Below, piece by piece: positions 47,991-60,539 of a stretch of 64,000 nucleotides of DNA; position 1 is the stretch's first letter; the number at the start of each line of letters is the position of its first letter. The position numbers and the translations under genes are program-made. Origin of the DNA: Polytrichum commune (lineage: Eukaryota > Streptophyta > Polytrichopsida > Polytrichales > Polytrichaceae); the NCBI GenBank assembly GCA_950295325.1, contig OX485804.1, positions 11,408,001 through 11,472,000 of the forward strand, written 5' to 3'. The notes beneath the pieces are model-generated. The model had not been told where the DNA came from. It ran no database searches and saw only the letters and a list, made by a program, of their open reading frames with translations.

Positions 47991-50900
47991 GATGGTATCA
48001 TGGTTATAAAATGGTTGACACTGTTATAGTAAGCCAATATGCTCACTATAAATGCCTAATTACACTAGTAGGTTGAAGTTCTATATAGTTGCTTCGATAA
48101 TATTCAAAAGCTTTAATTCTTAAAGGTTCTTAGAAATTGATTCTAAAAATTTCTAAAAATATATATTTTTTAAAAACCATTTTTTTAATTTATAAATTTA
48201 TAAATTTTATTACATATAAAAAAATAAAAAAATACATTTCATAAAATTGAGGCATTTATAAAATATAAAATATTTATAGATTGTTTATACCCATATAAAT
48301 ATGGATTCTTAGATATTTAAAGAAATCATAAAATACCATCGCATCAAGCACTTAAAGTGCAAAATTAAAAATATACATTACATTTTATTCATAAATAATA
48401 TTAGACTAATATTTTCTAATTATCAAAACGTATTCGACTTAATATTATCAAAACATTAGATTATTTGAACACCAAATCCTCACTTTAGATTATTAATATT
48501 TTGTATTAGTATATATATATATTTCAATTATAACCGAAAATTTGTATTAATTGAATTATATATTATATATTTATATAGGTCTTGTAAGCCTATAATGTGC
48601 AACCTAATGTAAAGATAATTTATATAAAGTTCAATAATTTTTTCATGTTATTTATGAATATTTTTTTGAATATTTTTCCTTCATTTTCATATTAATCATA
48701 CTTGAATATAGTATACATGAGGCTCATGAATTAAAAAATAAGAAACAATTTTTATTTTTTTTACATGTATAATAAAATAATTTATTTATTAGACATAAAA
48801 TTTTAAAAAATGTATGACAAAACTAGTAGATGAAACTAGTAGTGTATAGTACATTATCGTAAAATTTTATTGTTATTATAGATTATGTAGAATTTAAAAT
48901 GTAGATTTTTTACAACTTTTGCTGTCAAACAATAAAATTTTGTCAGAAGCAAAAAAAATAACGTCTTAAAAAATAAAACAAAATATTCTAACTTTCGTAT
49001 TTTTTTTAAAACAATGTGCAAAAATAATTAAATGAAATTTCAGGAATTATTTTGTTAATAATCTATTTTCGTCTTGTTTTGATTTTTATAATTATTTGTA
49101 TAGCTTGTATATTTTCATTTTTCAATGTATGATTAAAAGTAGTATTAATATTTGTTTGATTGTTGTTAATTTAAAATACCAAGCTATAAATTGAACCATT
49201 AAATTTTTGCTGATAAAATAAATGTGAAAGTTATTATTGATAGATTTGATGACCTTCCTCCTGAACAAGAATATTTTCAATATTAGATAATCAAGGTTGT
49301 TTATTTGAATTTTGAAGAACTCTGAACTCTGAAAAATTTTCTTATAAAGATAAGAAGAAGAAAAATGTTCATATGGGTCATACAAATATAGGTTTCATTT
49401 AAATGATCATATGAAAAAAATTAGGAATCAAATGAAAATGTATGACTGCAAATAATAACTTCAATTATTAAATGACATTGTAAGAAATCCTATAATATTA
49501 TATAAGCATTTTTCTTTTTTAAATTATTTAATACTAATGTTATTTTTTATTTTTTTCCTTCGTAATAAGACCATAATAGAGAAAAGGAAGTGGATTTTTC
49601 CTTCCATAAATCTTCACAACAACATTTATGAAATGGAAAATGCGACTAGCATAAAGAATATTGAGATAGCTCGTGAGATTTATAAATCTAAATGTTTCAA
49701 TGACATTGAAAATAAAATTATTAAAAAAAATACAAGAAGATGACAAAGAAAAAAAATTATGAGTATATAAATTAAATATGATGGAAAATTTTTAAAAAAA
49801 TAATAATAATCAAAACGAAGAAAAATTTGTAACAAAGAAGACCAATTAGTTTTAAACTTCCATAGAATTCAATAAATTATTTTTTTATGATTGAATCATC
49901 AATATATCTTATGATGCAATTTTTATAATTGTACCATCTTACTTTTGACAATGTTTTATTATATGTAAGAAAATTTGAATGTGTGGTTTCTTTTTAATTT
50001 CTAAATACAAAGAAATTCATGAATTCGTGAAGAAAATTATATAAGGTAAAAGTAATGAGGGTTTTTTATATGAGGTTAGAAATGTTGTAATATTTCCAAT
50101 AAGATCTTAATACTATAATAGCCATCTTAAAAAAATAGACATAAAATTACAATATTATTTTCCATTCATAATGGATATTATCAAATGGTTTAAATGTTTT
50201 GAAAGTTATATATTTATTATCAAATATTTTTGTAAATATTTTGAAAGTTGTATATTTGTTCTTATAATTCATTATGTGACATCTAGTATATTATCTTTTA
50301 TGCACATTTTATTCCATGACATTTAGTATAATTACAAATTATATTAAAATATATATTATACTTATATATATGCAAATTATTGAAAACTTTAAAATTATTT
50401 TTATTCTTCTCTAAGATATTTTGTAATAAGTTAACAAAAATTTATCTATCTAAAGCACTATGAGGTTTTTTTTTCAAAGAATACATCGTTAGCATTGTTT
50501 GTTTACGCAAATCTGTTTATTTGTAATAGAATTTTCTAAACCAATATCAACTATAACAAAAATAGCTTAAGGGATACGCTGTTTGTCTCTATTTAAACTG
50601 CAATTCTTTAAACATTAAAGATAATTTGTGTCATCATTGCTTCCACTTCTTATAGAAGTAGATAACCACATTTTTTTGTTTTTTCTCTAACGTGATATTA
50701 TATTTTTTTGATAGCCAAATAATTTTCTTAAAGGTTGGATAAGAATATTATTAACATCTCCACCTATATTTGTGGCATCTTTGATATGCTTCTCCTTTGT
50801 CGTTCATAATAACGTTATTGTTGATGTTATCTTCACAATCATAAACATTACCATTTTCAAATAGTTTTATTGATACACTTAATTCAAACAAGGCCTCAAT

Positions 50901-51199
50901 TCCACCATGAATGCATCTATATACATACCAAAAAATTCTAACATAACACCTTATAAAATATCAGAAATTATTTTAATAAGGAGAAGTTGGTTTTTGCACA
51001 TGTACATTCTAATACACTACTTAGAAAAACATTAGACATACAAGGCGTAGGGAATCAATGATATCATACCAACGTCCTGGAACACATTGTAATTATATAT
51101 GTTATCCTTCCGAATGTGCTACATGATGACGAATGTGCTCCAATGGAATAATTTTTCTTTTAAAATGTCATTAGCCATGATCTTTTCTAATCGCTTATT
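47991..51199. other. Extremely AT-rich stretch
   Basis: Composition falls well below its surroundings, with long A/T runs and almost no CpG. Short frames (49122-49385, 49537-49743) are Lys/Ile/Asn-rich and unassigned. Probably heavily mutated transposon DNA, since a decayed transposase abuts it at 51200-52440. Confidence 0.5.
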
Positions 51200-52440
51200 A
51201 AGATAAAAATCTTTTGATTTTTTACTGAATTATACATGTAGTGTGTAATTATAAGCGGAGTTAAACGCCACACTAAGTAATCTATTCTACGACCTCGAAG
51301 TTGATGGTTGTCAATCTTCATCCACCGTTTCAGAGCTGCATAATAAGATTCAATATTTGTGTGTTTTGGTTTGAGTGTGAATTCCGATGGTGACCCACAA
51401 GATACATCTTTTTAAAATACAAATCATTTAAAAAAATCAATTTTTATATTTTTATAAGGAATATGATACAATAAAAGAGTAAACATCATAAAATAAATAA
51501 GGGAATGAGATTTGAAATTAAAATAGATAGGCAATGACAGTCAAAATTGACTTTGATGGTCATAGTGTACGTCAATGAATTGTTCTATTTTTTCCACATA
51601 TAAAAAAACTTGAACAATTTCTCCTTAATTATATGAACTTATTTCAAGAAATCCTCTTCTTTCTCCTTGTATTCAATAAGAAGATATGTGACAATATGCA
51701 TTTTTTTGTTAACTAGATCCTTCAACATATCCAAATTAGGTATATTTGACCAATTGTGGTTTCTCCAATTCTTCAAAACATAGAAAACACATAAATAAAT
51801 GAAAACCCCGTTTTCAAGCCATGTTCGCTTTATTGTATTCCTTAGATAATCTGCATCATAAACAGTGAAGGAAGACAGAAAAAAAACTCCTCCCTATCTC
51901 TATGGAGGTGCCTTCGTAATAGCTTTAGCCACATAATAAAATCTTCTTTTATCATTCAGCTAATGAGCACCCAAGCTATGGGAATTTCATTCTTCAGTCA
52001 TCAAACATCAATAATGAAAATTATGGATACTTCGATACATTGGTTCCAAATATTGCATCCATTGTAGTGGCTCTTTTGTGTCCATATTTGAACATCATTT
52101 ATTTTTGTTATGATGTTTGTATACCTAGAATAAAAAGAATAATTTATAACATCATCATTTTTATGCCATATGAAAAGGTCATCTAGGTATTTCAAAGCTA
52201 TATTTTTCACACTGTCTAATTCATTATGGTGGCGGCGTCATACTCCCATTTTCAATATGTTTTTATAATAAGCAATATCCTTAAGCTGAACAAAATCATC
52301 ATGTATGTCTAGGCATTTCATCTTCCTCCATTGAATTCAGTTTTGCATGTGCTCTTCATAAACTTGTTTAGTAGTAAATCCCTTACCCAATTGTGTCTTC
52401 AGCCAAGCTTTCAATTCTTGTAACATCCCTGTCGAATCTG
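51200..52440 (-). pseudogene. SWIM/MULE-like transposase relic
   Basis: On the minus strand, in order and broken by many stops: MLQELKAWLKTQLGKGFTTK (about 52430-52350), ALKYLDDLFIWHKNDD (52200), NEIPIAWVLIS (51996-51960), LENGVFIYLCVFYVLKNW (51830-51750), and HTNIESYYAALKRW followed by GRRIDYLVWRLT (51370-51250). The order matches the DDE transposases of SWIM-finger Mutator-like proteins: a P-V-A-W-x-I-S strand, an L-C-W-H-V-x-R-x-W-like helix, then N-x-x-E-S-x-x-x-x-L-K and GRR-x-D-x-L-V/I-x-x-L. No catalytic triad can be assigned. Family assignment is moderate. Confidence 0.5.
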
Positions 52441-53290
52441 ATAAGTCTATACCCAATCCAACGGTATAGATGTTTACATAAACTTCGCTTACTCAAACCC
52501 TTAAGAAACATTCTCAAATTGGACGACTACATCCTCTTAGGCATTTAGAGGTTAACGAGAACCCCTATTGATTGATGCATCTTGGTGTAGCACAAAAAAA
52601 ATTATGACATTGTCTCCAATAAAGATACAAAATACCAACATTGGGTTGATATTCACAACATCTTGGTGCACTCATGTCATATGGAGTGTTGATTGTCATG
52701 GTTGTAATTATATCTTTGGTTGGGTCTTAACACATATCGAGGGAGTAATACTAAACACATGCATTCTTTAAGTTGGTTGCAAATTTATCACAATTTAATC
52801 TCACTACATTGATTATTCCAATTAGTGTGTGTTGCTATTTGGAGTTATGCAATGCAATAACATCTTACTCAAGAGTTCAATCTTTACTCATGAAAGTTTA
52901 ATAGGTTGTTCGGACAGTAAATCACATTAATCACTTTCCTTGGTAAAATGCTACATTCTCATTGAATAGTTACAATATTGCATAACTCACATTAAATACT
53001 TATAGCATTGTGTAACTCCAAATAATAACACGCACTTATTGGGATATTTAGTGTAGACTAATTTAGGGTCTCTTGCCCTAATTTGAGAATTATTTCGCGT
53101 AAAACACTAATAATCAACATTCTCACCCTCTCCTCTCTTGATTTCACCATCTCCTTGATGGATGTTGCGAACATTCTTATGTTGAAACTATATTATTTTG
53201 AATTTTAATGTATATCTTCATAGTGGCCCACAATCGGAATCTATTTGAATGCACCATTGCATAGGTCTCTCAAAAGACATTGTGCATCAA
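52441..53290. other. Intergenic, no gene seen
   Basis: AT-rich; the 67-codon frame at 52568-52771 is unassigned. Confidence 0.35.
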
Positions 53291-53293
53291 TAA

Positions 53294-53836
53294 GGGGCTA
53301 TTTACACCATGGACCATGAAGTCGTCCCAAGGACTTATAAAATTTGTGATTGATTGTTGAACAAGTCTTGGAACCACTTTGGTTTACACCAAGGAAAAAA
53401 TGTCAAAATGTCCATGGAGTTCGAGGCGTCCAAAAGCCATATTTTGAGGCCTACATTATCCACTGATATGATCCAATGGGTTTTGTGGTGGGAGAGGCAA
53501 AATAGGTGCTATGGTAGAAAAAAACAGGGGCCCATGGCAAAAAAATGTTGTTCTAATAAAAATTTAATGAAATTTTGATGGGGAAGAGAAGACGAAGAGA
53601 AGAGAAGCAAAAGAATGAACAAAGTTGATTTTATTTTTATTTTTTAAAACTGCCCTTTTTGGGCATATGTTAAAAAAATCAACACATTCATTTTTTCCGG
53701 TGCATGGTCAATTTACAACTAGTGAGGCCCAAAGGCCTTGTAAATAAATTTCTAAAATAATCAGACCATGGAAGTTGGACTGTGAAAAATTGCCATCTTC
53801 CATTCCGACTTCATCGTCCATGGTGTAAACCGCCAC
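53294..53836. mobile_element. PIF/Harbinger (Tourist-like) element
   Basis: GGGGCTATTTACACCATGGA and complement GTGGCGGTTTACACCATGGA, flanked by TAA (53291-53293 and 53837-53839). The interior matches the outer parts of 19853-21257 (AAACAGGGGCCCATGGCAAA; AACTGCCCTTTTTGGGCAT) but lacks the 0.8-kb middle insertion. Confidence 0.88.
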
Positions 53837-56496
53837 TAAGTCACATATAGAAAGAAAAGAAAAATTACGCCCGTACATTGTACCGGCATGAATGTGAGCC
53901 CGTTATCCAAATGCTTAACACATCGGACCATGTAACACTATATTCGGTAATTGGAGACTTTTTGTTGATTATGAGACTATATAAGGATGCGCATTTCAAA
54001 ATTGGACCAGTAATGACGACTAAAAATCCCATATGTATAATGGTATGCTACTATTATTATACATAAAGGCATGGAAGTGAACAAAAATGTGAGGCATACA
54101 TGAAAATAGTTGCGTATGAAATGACAACTCGTTATGAATGGAAGGGAAGGTGCGAAGAATGAATGGAAGTTTAATGAATTAATTGGGATTGAAATACAAT
54201 TATAATGGAAATACCATCAATGTCTTGAGTAACTTGGAATAGCATACTAGAAAGTAAGCACTTAAATATGTTCTACACCTAAGCATTTAGGGAGTCCGTC
54301 CCACTAGTACGCTTCTAGTCACACTAGTCCGACCCACTATTTTTTTTTTGCGGCTAAGTCCATTTTTTTGGCGGCCTCCATGGCTCTAAAAATCTCAGGC
54401 CCATGACTGTATCCTTGTGTGTTGCCTGGACAGGAATATGTGTCGTTCTTGCATGTTTCAGGACGCGCTCCCGAATTGTACGAGGTGGTATTATAAGTAG
54501 AATACGAGGGCGTTTGCAAAAGGGAACGTCTTGAGCTTCTCCGGAGGGCCAGACAACGATCGGACTCGGAAGATGCGGCCTTGAGGGCGTGCCTATCCAA
54601 GGAGGACGTGGAGGAGGGCCGGGCACCAAGCGAGCGGGTAGCCACCTGCGAAACAACGTCATAGGAAGATAAAAATAGGAATGGAGTGGGAAAAATAATG
54701 AGGGCGGTTTGGGATGGGCGCTCGTAAAGAGAACGGCACGCACACGGAAGACAAACAAAACAAAAGCGGGAAAGGGGTTTAGGGTTGAGGAGGGCACCTT
54801 GGCTGTGGGGACGTCCATGCGGGGAACGGTAGGAACGAGGGGGGCGTCGACGGGAGCATCCGGAGCCGATGGAACTATTGCACTGTTGGATGGCGGGGGG
54901 GAGTCGAGGCGTGGAGGAACGGAGTCGGCGGGGGAGGTGTGGCAACGGGGGCCTTCCATGCGGAGACGCCGGCTCGGCCCACGACGAGCGACGGCGTCGT
55001 CCCTCGAGGGTGAGAGGTGTCCCAAACGAACGAGCGTCCGTTTCTCCTTGGAGAGGGGGGAGGGCGACGGGGCGTACGCGCGGGGGACAAGTGCTGGGGG
55101 CGGGCTGCCTCTGGATCCATGACCTCCGCTGGACGCTCCTCCTGAGACGACTGGGTCTGTTGGATGAGCTCCACGTCGTCGTCCCCGCCCAGGTCGAGTC
55201 TCTCCATGCGGACATCCTCCATGTGCGCAGACGGATGCCCTTCCTGGTCAGGGCTCTCCACAACCATCCCACGCGGACCTGCCGAGTCATTGGGGCTCCC
55301 CTGCATTTCCTCCACAATGACCATGTCAGTGTGTTGCGCAGTGTCATCGCCCCGCCTATCTAGAACCCTTGGGACGACGGTGAAAGAGGCCGTGTCGGTG
55401 TCTGTGGGCAGTCCTACCCTTGAAGGGGGAGGGGTGAGGACTGCCGGACCTGAAGATTCACGAACGCGCGTTCGTAAATCTTCGTCCTCCCTTAGCGCTG
55501 CCGTGATTGCATCGTGGGAGGTTGAGGCGGCCGCCGTCACTTCCGGGGGCAATGGACTTCCCGCCGGCGTTGGGTGTGGCGCTGTTTGGTGGGAAGGCCC
55601 TCCTTGGTACATGACTGGAGGTGGGGGCTGTGAGGGGTATCCTCCAGGGGGGGAAGGGGTAAGGTTGCTGGACCGGCGCAAAGAGGCTCTGCATGTTTCT
55701 GAGCATCTCGAAGATGGCGTCGGTTTTGGCCGCTGAATCCCTCAGCTGCTCTTGCAGCCTGGCCAGATGCTTCGCGCTCTCCTCCTGTGCTGCAGCCATC
55801 TCCTCCTTCATCTTCGCCTCCAGCTTGGCGTTGAGCTCAGCGACGGTGAGTGTCTCCTCCTTCACCCGCTTGTTCTTGTCGTAGTCCACGCCAAGCTCGG
55901 CCATGATGTCCATGTCCCCCTCGTCCTCGTCCGAGACCTCGATGATTGCTCCCGGCGGCAACTCCACGTATGGAGTCTTCTTCATCCTCCTCCTCGTGTT
56001 GCGGAAGAGGTCCAAAGATGGCCGCGAGCGTTGGTCGAGGATGTCCAGGGTTTCCATCTTCGGAACCACGGCGGGCCTTGGAGACTGTGACGTCGAGCAT
56101 CCGCCTGGCGTTCCGAAAGGCTCCGCAAGAGATGTTCTCGCCGGGAGGACGTCCAGGGTTGTCCCCGCGGACGACCCGGTGTAACCACCCGGCGTCCCTT
56201 GAGGGTCGGGAAGATCCGTCGTTGGCGGCAAGATCCGAAACGGGGGTATGTCGAAGGACTGCAAAATGGCGTCCACGTTGGCGGAGGGGGTGGGCTCGTC
56301 GTCCTCAGAATCGTGGAATGGTATGCCCTCGTCGGCGGGCATACTGAAGTCCGTCCTGGGGACAGAGATGTCCTTGAGGTCCATCGTCGACGCCTTCGCA
56401 CGGTGGATCTTGAAGTCTTCTTCGTCGATAGCGTCAACGAATGTGTTGACTACGAGACCCATCATCTGTGAGAAGAGAGCAATAAGGTCAAAAAAT

Positions 56497-56666
56497 ACGA
56501 ACGCACGTTCGTAAACATCAAAGCGTAGCGTGCAACGAGTTTCAAGCATTACATTACGAAGGGGTTATGTTTACGAACGAACGTTCGTAAACATGAATGC
56601 GTCACGTGCAACGACTGTGAAACAATACATTGAGAAGTTGGTTAACTTTACGAACGAGCGTTTGTA
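56497..56666. repeat. Three TACGAACG-NN-CGTTCGTA palindromes inside the second intron
   Basis: At 56497-56514 (centre CA), 56572-56589 (AA) and 56649-56666 (AG; one arm TTTGTA). They lie wholly inside intron 56467-56687, evenly spaced at about 75 bp. Further copies: 55459-55476 within exon 3 (first base C), and 58046-58063 and 58104-58121 in intron 58013-58128. Confidence 0.95.
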
Positions 56667-58045
56667 AATGGAGTCTGGACAACTTACCATAGCCGCATAT
56701 ATGAATTTGGAGCCTCCACATACGTTGTATACCGTCTCTCCACTTATAACCAGACTCTGCAATACAGAGACGTAGAACTCCATCCTGAGTTCCATGGCGG
56801 GGAAGACGGTGTAGAGGGTCTCTTGCAGCAGATCCTTGGGAGGGGGATGCGGGATGCTGTAGATTTTCTTGAACGTGTGGTTTGCCTTGATAGGTGGTCG
56901 CCCATCCCTTAGCTCATTGTACGTCAAGAAAATCAGGCTGACTGCTCCCACCTACTTGTTGCCCCTGGCCTCGTTGATGGCCACGATCCCCTCCGTCTTC
57001 GCTGGCACGTACGTGCTGTGGAAGATGCTGTACTCGAATTTGATCTTCTGCTCGTACAGCTCTATGACCACAGAGAGCTTCTCTTGTTGACTATCCACAG
57101 CCAAACGTGTGGCTCCCTCTTGGCCGGCGATTTGAACTCCATGAACTTGGCCATGAAAGGGTTGTAGAAGGGAATGTCCTTCCCCCCCTGCCTTGACGCA
57201 CCCGGGATCCCCCTGAAATCGATGAGGGCAAAAGGGCAACCCCGTCGATCCTCCCTCACCTCGGCCCTGCTGATGGTGCCGTCCCACTTGGAAAATGTGA
57301 CCCTCTCCACGCCGGAGGTGATCACGCAAAACCTTGCCACTCCTTCGAATGTGGCGTTCCTCTTCCTCTCCAAAAATTTTAAGTACAGCATAACCTCATG
57401 GGGATCCGTGTCAGTTTTCTTAGTCCTTTTGTTCCCCTTCAACTTCAAAACCGAGGCGTGCTCCTTGACCAGACTGCGCATGGAGGCTCCGTTGATGTTG
57501 TAGTCGACCTTTAACATTTGCCATTGCGGCCAGATGATGTCGCCGTCGACTTCAAAGATTATGTACTCTGGTATGAGTACGCTCAACTCTCTCATGGCTG
57601 CAGTCTTCAGCTTCCGGTGGTCACACCACTCCTTGATAGAGTACGTGCCGGGCTTGTGCTTTGGCCTCTTCAAAAAGATCTTGGGATAGGGAAGGGTTCT
57701 TCCCACGGTGTTCCCAAGAACATGAATCGCACACCTCTTCAGCTCTGACTCCGTCAATCCCTGGAGGTGTCTAAAGAACTCCCTCAGTAGTGGGGGCGCT
57801 TCACTGGTTTTTTCCGTGCTGTACTTCTCCTCCGTGTCGGGGTTGACCAAATCGCCCGAGCTGTGTGCATCAAAAAACTGGGTCCACAAGTCCCATGTGT
57901 CCCTGTTGCAGCAGATCAGTCTGAGCTCACCCTTCAGCTCAAGCACAGACTTTGTGGTGGTGGACTTCATATCGATGGAAGAGAACTTGTCTACCATCGC
58001 GTCGCAAAATGCCTGCACAAAACAAGATGTCAGTATTGCACATAA

Positions 58046-58121
58046 TACGAACGCACGTTCGTAAATTGAGTCAGTAATTGATGTTTTCGTGAGTCCAACA
58101 CTTTACGAATGTTCGTTCGTA
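58046..58121. repeat. Two 18-bp palindromes in the first intron
   Basis: TACGAACG-CA-CGTTCGTA at 58046-58063 and TACGAATG-TT-CGTTCGTA at 58104-58121 fill much of the 116-bp intron 58013-58128. They sit close to the donor and to the exon boundary without disturbing GT or AG. Confidence 0.95.
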
Positions 58122-59453
58122 AACTCACCTTCCATTGAGGAGACTGGTTCTTGGCGTTCTCCCTCTCCTTTGGTGGGCATCCGTGTGCCACCCAGATGTC
58201 TCTCGCAGCCACTATGTTAGCCACCCACGAAGCCTCGAACACCTTGATTTTGTTACCCGAGTTCAGGAAGGTTGAAATCTTGCGTAGTTTGTCCCAATCG
58301 TCCGACCAGACCAAGAACGCCTTCCAGTACCACAGGTCAGCCTCCAGCTCGTGCTGGAAGTTGTCGTCCTTGAGGATCTGTTGCGACGCCTCCAAGCTAT
58401 GCTGACCATCTATAATCCAGAATTCTTCATTCTGGATTCGCGGCCAATCCATCTCTGTCGGTCGGGATGTCAGCCCTTTGGGCATGACGCAGATGGTCTG
58501 CCTATCCCACTTGACGTTGTTCATGAGGTTGTTGATCTGCCACTTTACCCCACCGCTCTCGCGAGACCTTACCACCCACTTATTGGGGGATTTTTCGCAC
58601 TTGAAGCAGTCCACGTTGAACGTGAAGTGGCGCCCCATGGGCCAGCAATCCTTCGAGTAATTATTGAAATCTCGTAGAATCTTCGTTGCCTTCACTGCAT
58701 CTGGATTCTCACCCTTCTTTAAAGGGGTTGGCATCAGGGGAGGAGAGCTCACCTCAACGCCCTCTGTTACCCCAGACCTCTCCATTTCGTCCCGGGACCT
58801 CTTTGATGGCGTGGAATGTCGGCTGGGACCCTCCGTCACCCTGCTCGCGGAAGGCACCGGCCTGGGTGCACTTCTCGATCCTCCTGCCCCGGATGCGGAT
58901 GGTTTTCATGGGCTCTTCTTCTTCTTGTTGGCTTCGGCGACCGCGCTATTGTACTTGGAGATATTCAAGGAAAGCGCGGCCAACTTCCTTGCTGTCCAGT
59001 ACGAGCTTAGGGCGTACTTCGTGAACAGGTCCTTGAGGAAGTGTTTGGCATCAGCCACTACGTTATTTTCTGCGTATGTGTAGGAGAAACTATGTCTCCT
59101 GTACTCTAACAGGAGGTTAATGTGATCCTTCTTATTTTTCATGTCTAAAATCACATAATCTCCTTGTGCCTCAATTGATTCTACTTCCCAAGTCTTCATC
59201 TGCACCCATTGCTCTGGCTGGTCCGGCGTTGTTTCCAGCTCGTAGGTGAAGCGAAGACAGAAAAGACCGTCTGATGTTTTCTCTGGCAGTGCCGTCCATT
59301 CCCCAATGAAGTCCTCCTTCGGGACATAATTATCGTTTCCGTTGGGGTCGGACACTGACTCTGGTAGCTGATCTATCTGCACTGCGAACATCTCAATGGC
59401 GCTCCTGCTCGGTCTAGCCATCTGCAGAGCACATAAACATTTAGTATTGTGTT

Positions 59454-60017
59454 TACGAACGAGCGTTCGTAATTGACAAGAAAATCATATATACTAATCA
59501 ATGAACGCTGGCTATGGATACCCGTGAGGAGTTTTAATTATGTCATCGCCGATTTCATTTACGAACGATCGTTCGTAAAGAATGTGGTTGCTAAGGTGTA
59601 TTTGACACAAGTTTACGAACGTGTGTTCGTATTGTTTGTAAACAAGTCCACGAGTTGTCCAGTGTTATCTAATTTCCACGAGGGTTGTTCGAATTTCTAT
59701 GAGCATCTTCTAAATAGGTGAATTAATACTTTAGTTCTTATTTACGAACGTGCGTTCGTAAATTATGCTACTTGGGAATGCAGACAATTACCATTAAGGG
59801 TTTGGGATATTATTATAGTTTGTGATTACGAACGTTCGTTCGTATTTTTGTATGTTTCATTTGGATTTGAGGATTTGAGGATGTACAGGGTATAGACGAA
59901 TATACGAACGTGCGTTCGTAAAAATGGAGGGTGAGGTGCGTATTTACGAACGCACGTTCGTATATGTTTGTGGGGTAAGGCATGTATTCACGCCACATTT
60001 ACGAACGAACGTTCGTA
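59454..60017. promoter_or_regulatory. Array of eight 18-bp palindromes upstream of the DGQH-type gene
   Basis: TACGAACG-NN-CGTTCGTA copies at 59454, 59560, 59614, 59743, 59827, 59903, 59945 and 60000, spaced 42 to 129 bp. The nearest is 33 bp before the ATG (59421). The flanks often add TT/AA, making the palindrome longer. Arms are nearly invariant while the central two bases vary (AG, AT, TG, TG, TT, TG, CA, AA). Inferred: binding sites for a dimeric protein that controls or mobilises the gene. The sequence between sites is not repeated. Confidence 0.85.
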
Positions 60018-60539
60018 AATGTGGTCATCTGGGATTAGGAAATGGTATATTTATTTATATACATATATCCGTACATATACATATACGTGTATATGTTGTT
60101 ATGAATGTTGCGATCTGGCATTGTTCATGATCCTGCAACTCGTGATCAGATTGATGAAACACAAGTGAAAAATGGAATCAGAACAAAATTTGCGAGTCAG
60201 TGATTGATAGTTCAGAATGAAGAGGAAAGTGTTATTTCATACAAAACATGCCATACCTCATAATGCAGAAAACAAATCACAAGGAATTCATCAAACAACA
60301 ATTTCAGATTGTAAAGGACTGATTTGTAAAGGAAACCTGTACTCACATTGAATTGTTGCACAGTTTCCCTGCCTCCTACTGAGAAATCCAGAAATCCTCA
60401 CAAATGCACACCAAATTGTCTTTCAAAAGCGCTGAATTCGCTTTCAATTGTAATTTCACTTTGTCACACTCTCAAGCCTTCACAACTTATATGCAAATCC
60501 TACACAAACCCTGATGTACACAACTCACAACCTTCAGAA

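Larger units (their letters stand above)
54337..59421 (-). pseudogene. Large four-exon gene with ParB/DGQHR-like motif, coiled coil and Pro-rich C-terminal half (broken)
   Basis: Exons (minus strand): 59421-58129, 58012-56688, 56466-54798, 54645-54337. All three introns (116, 221, 152 bp) are GT-AG and phase 0. Start is the ATG of MARPSRSAIEMF just after CTGCAG. Counting exons gives about 1,532 residues if three missing bases are allowed. Breaks: in-frame TGA 58906-58908, in-frame TAG 56952-56954, a one-base loss near 57115, and losses at two C7 runs (55647-55653, 54895-54901). Exon 1 has WIIDGQHSLEAS (about residue 335-346) then ISTFLNSGNKIKVF, resembling the DGQHR/ParB-Srx core (I-D-G-Q-H...F-x-x-x-N-x-x-x-K-x-V). 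Exon 3 has an acidic patch, a coiled coil (KEETLTVAELNAKLEAKMKE onward) and Pro-rich sequence; exon 4 ends GYSHGPEIFRAME...KKK. GC is far above the flanks. Function unknown; likely mobile-element borne. The breaks may be real or partly assembly errors. Confidence 0.72.

Noticed and set aside
54709..56514. Long plus-strand frames (up to 190 codons) opposite the DGQH-type gene
   Set aside because: GC-rich antisense shadows; the minus strand shows the splice sites, domain motifs and homology to the older copy.
59473..60130. Frames rich in YERxFV/TNVR-like peptides
   Set aside because: These peptides are translations of the TACGAACG...CGTTCGTA palindromes and not protein repeats.
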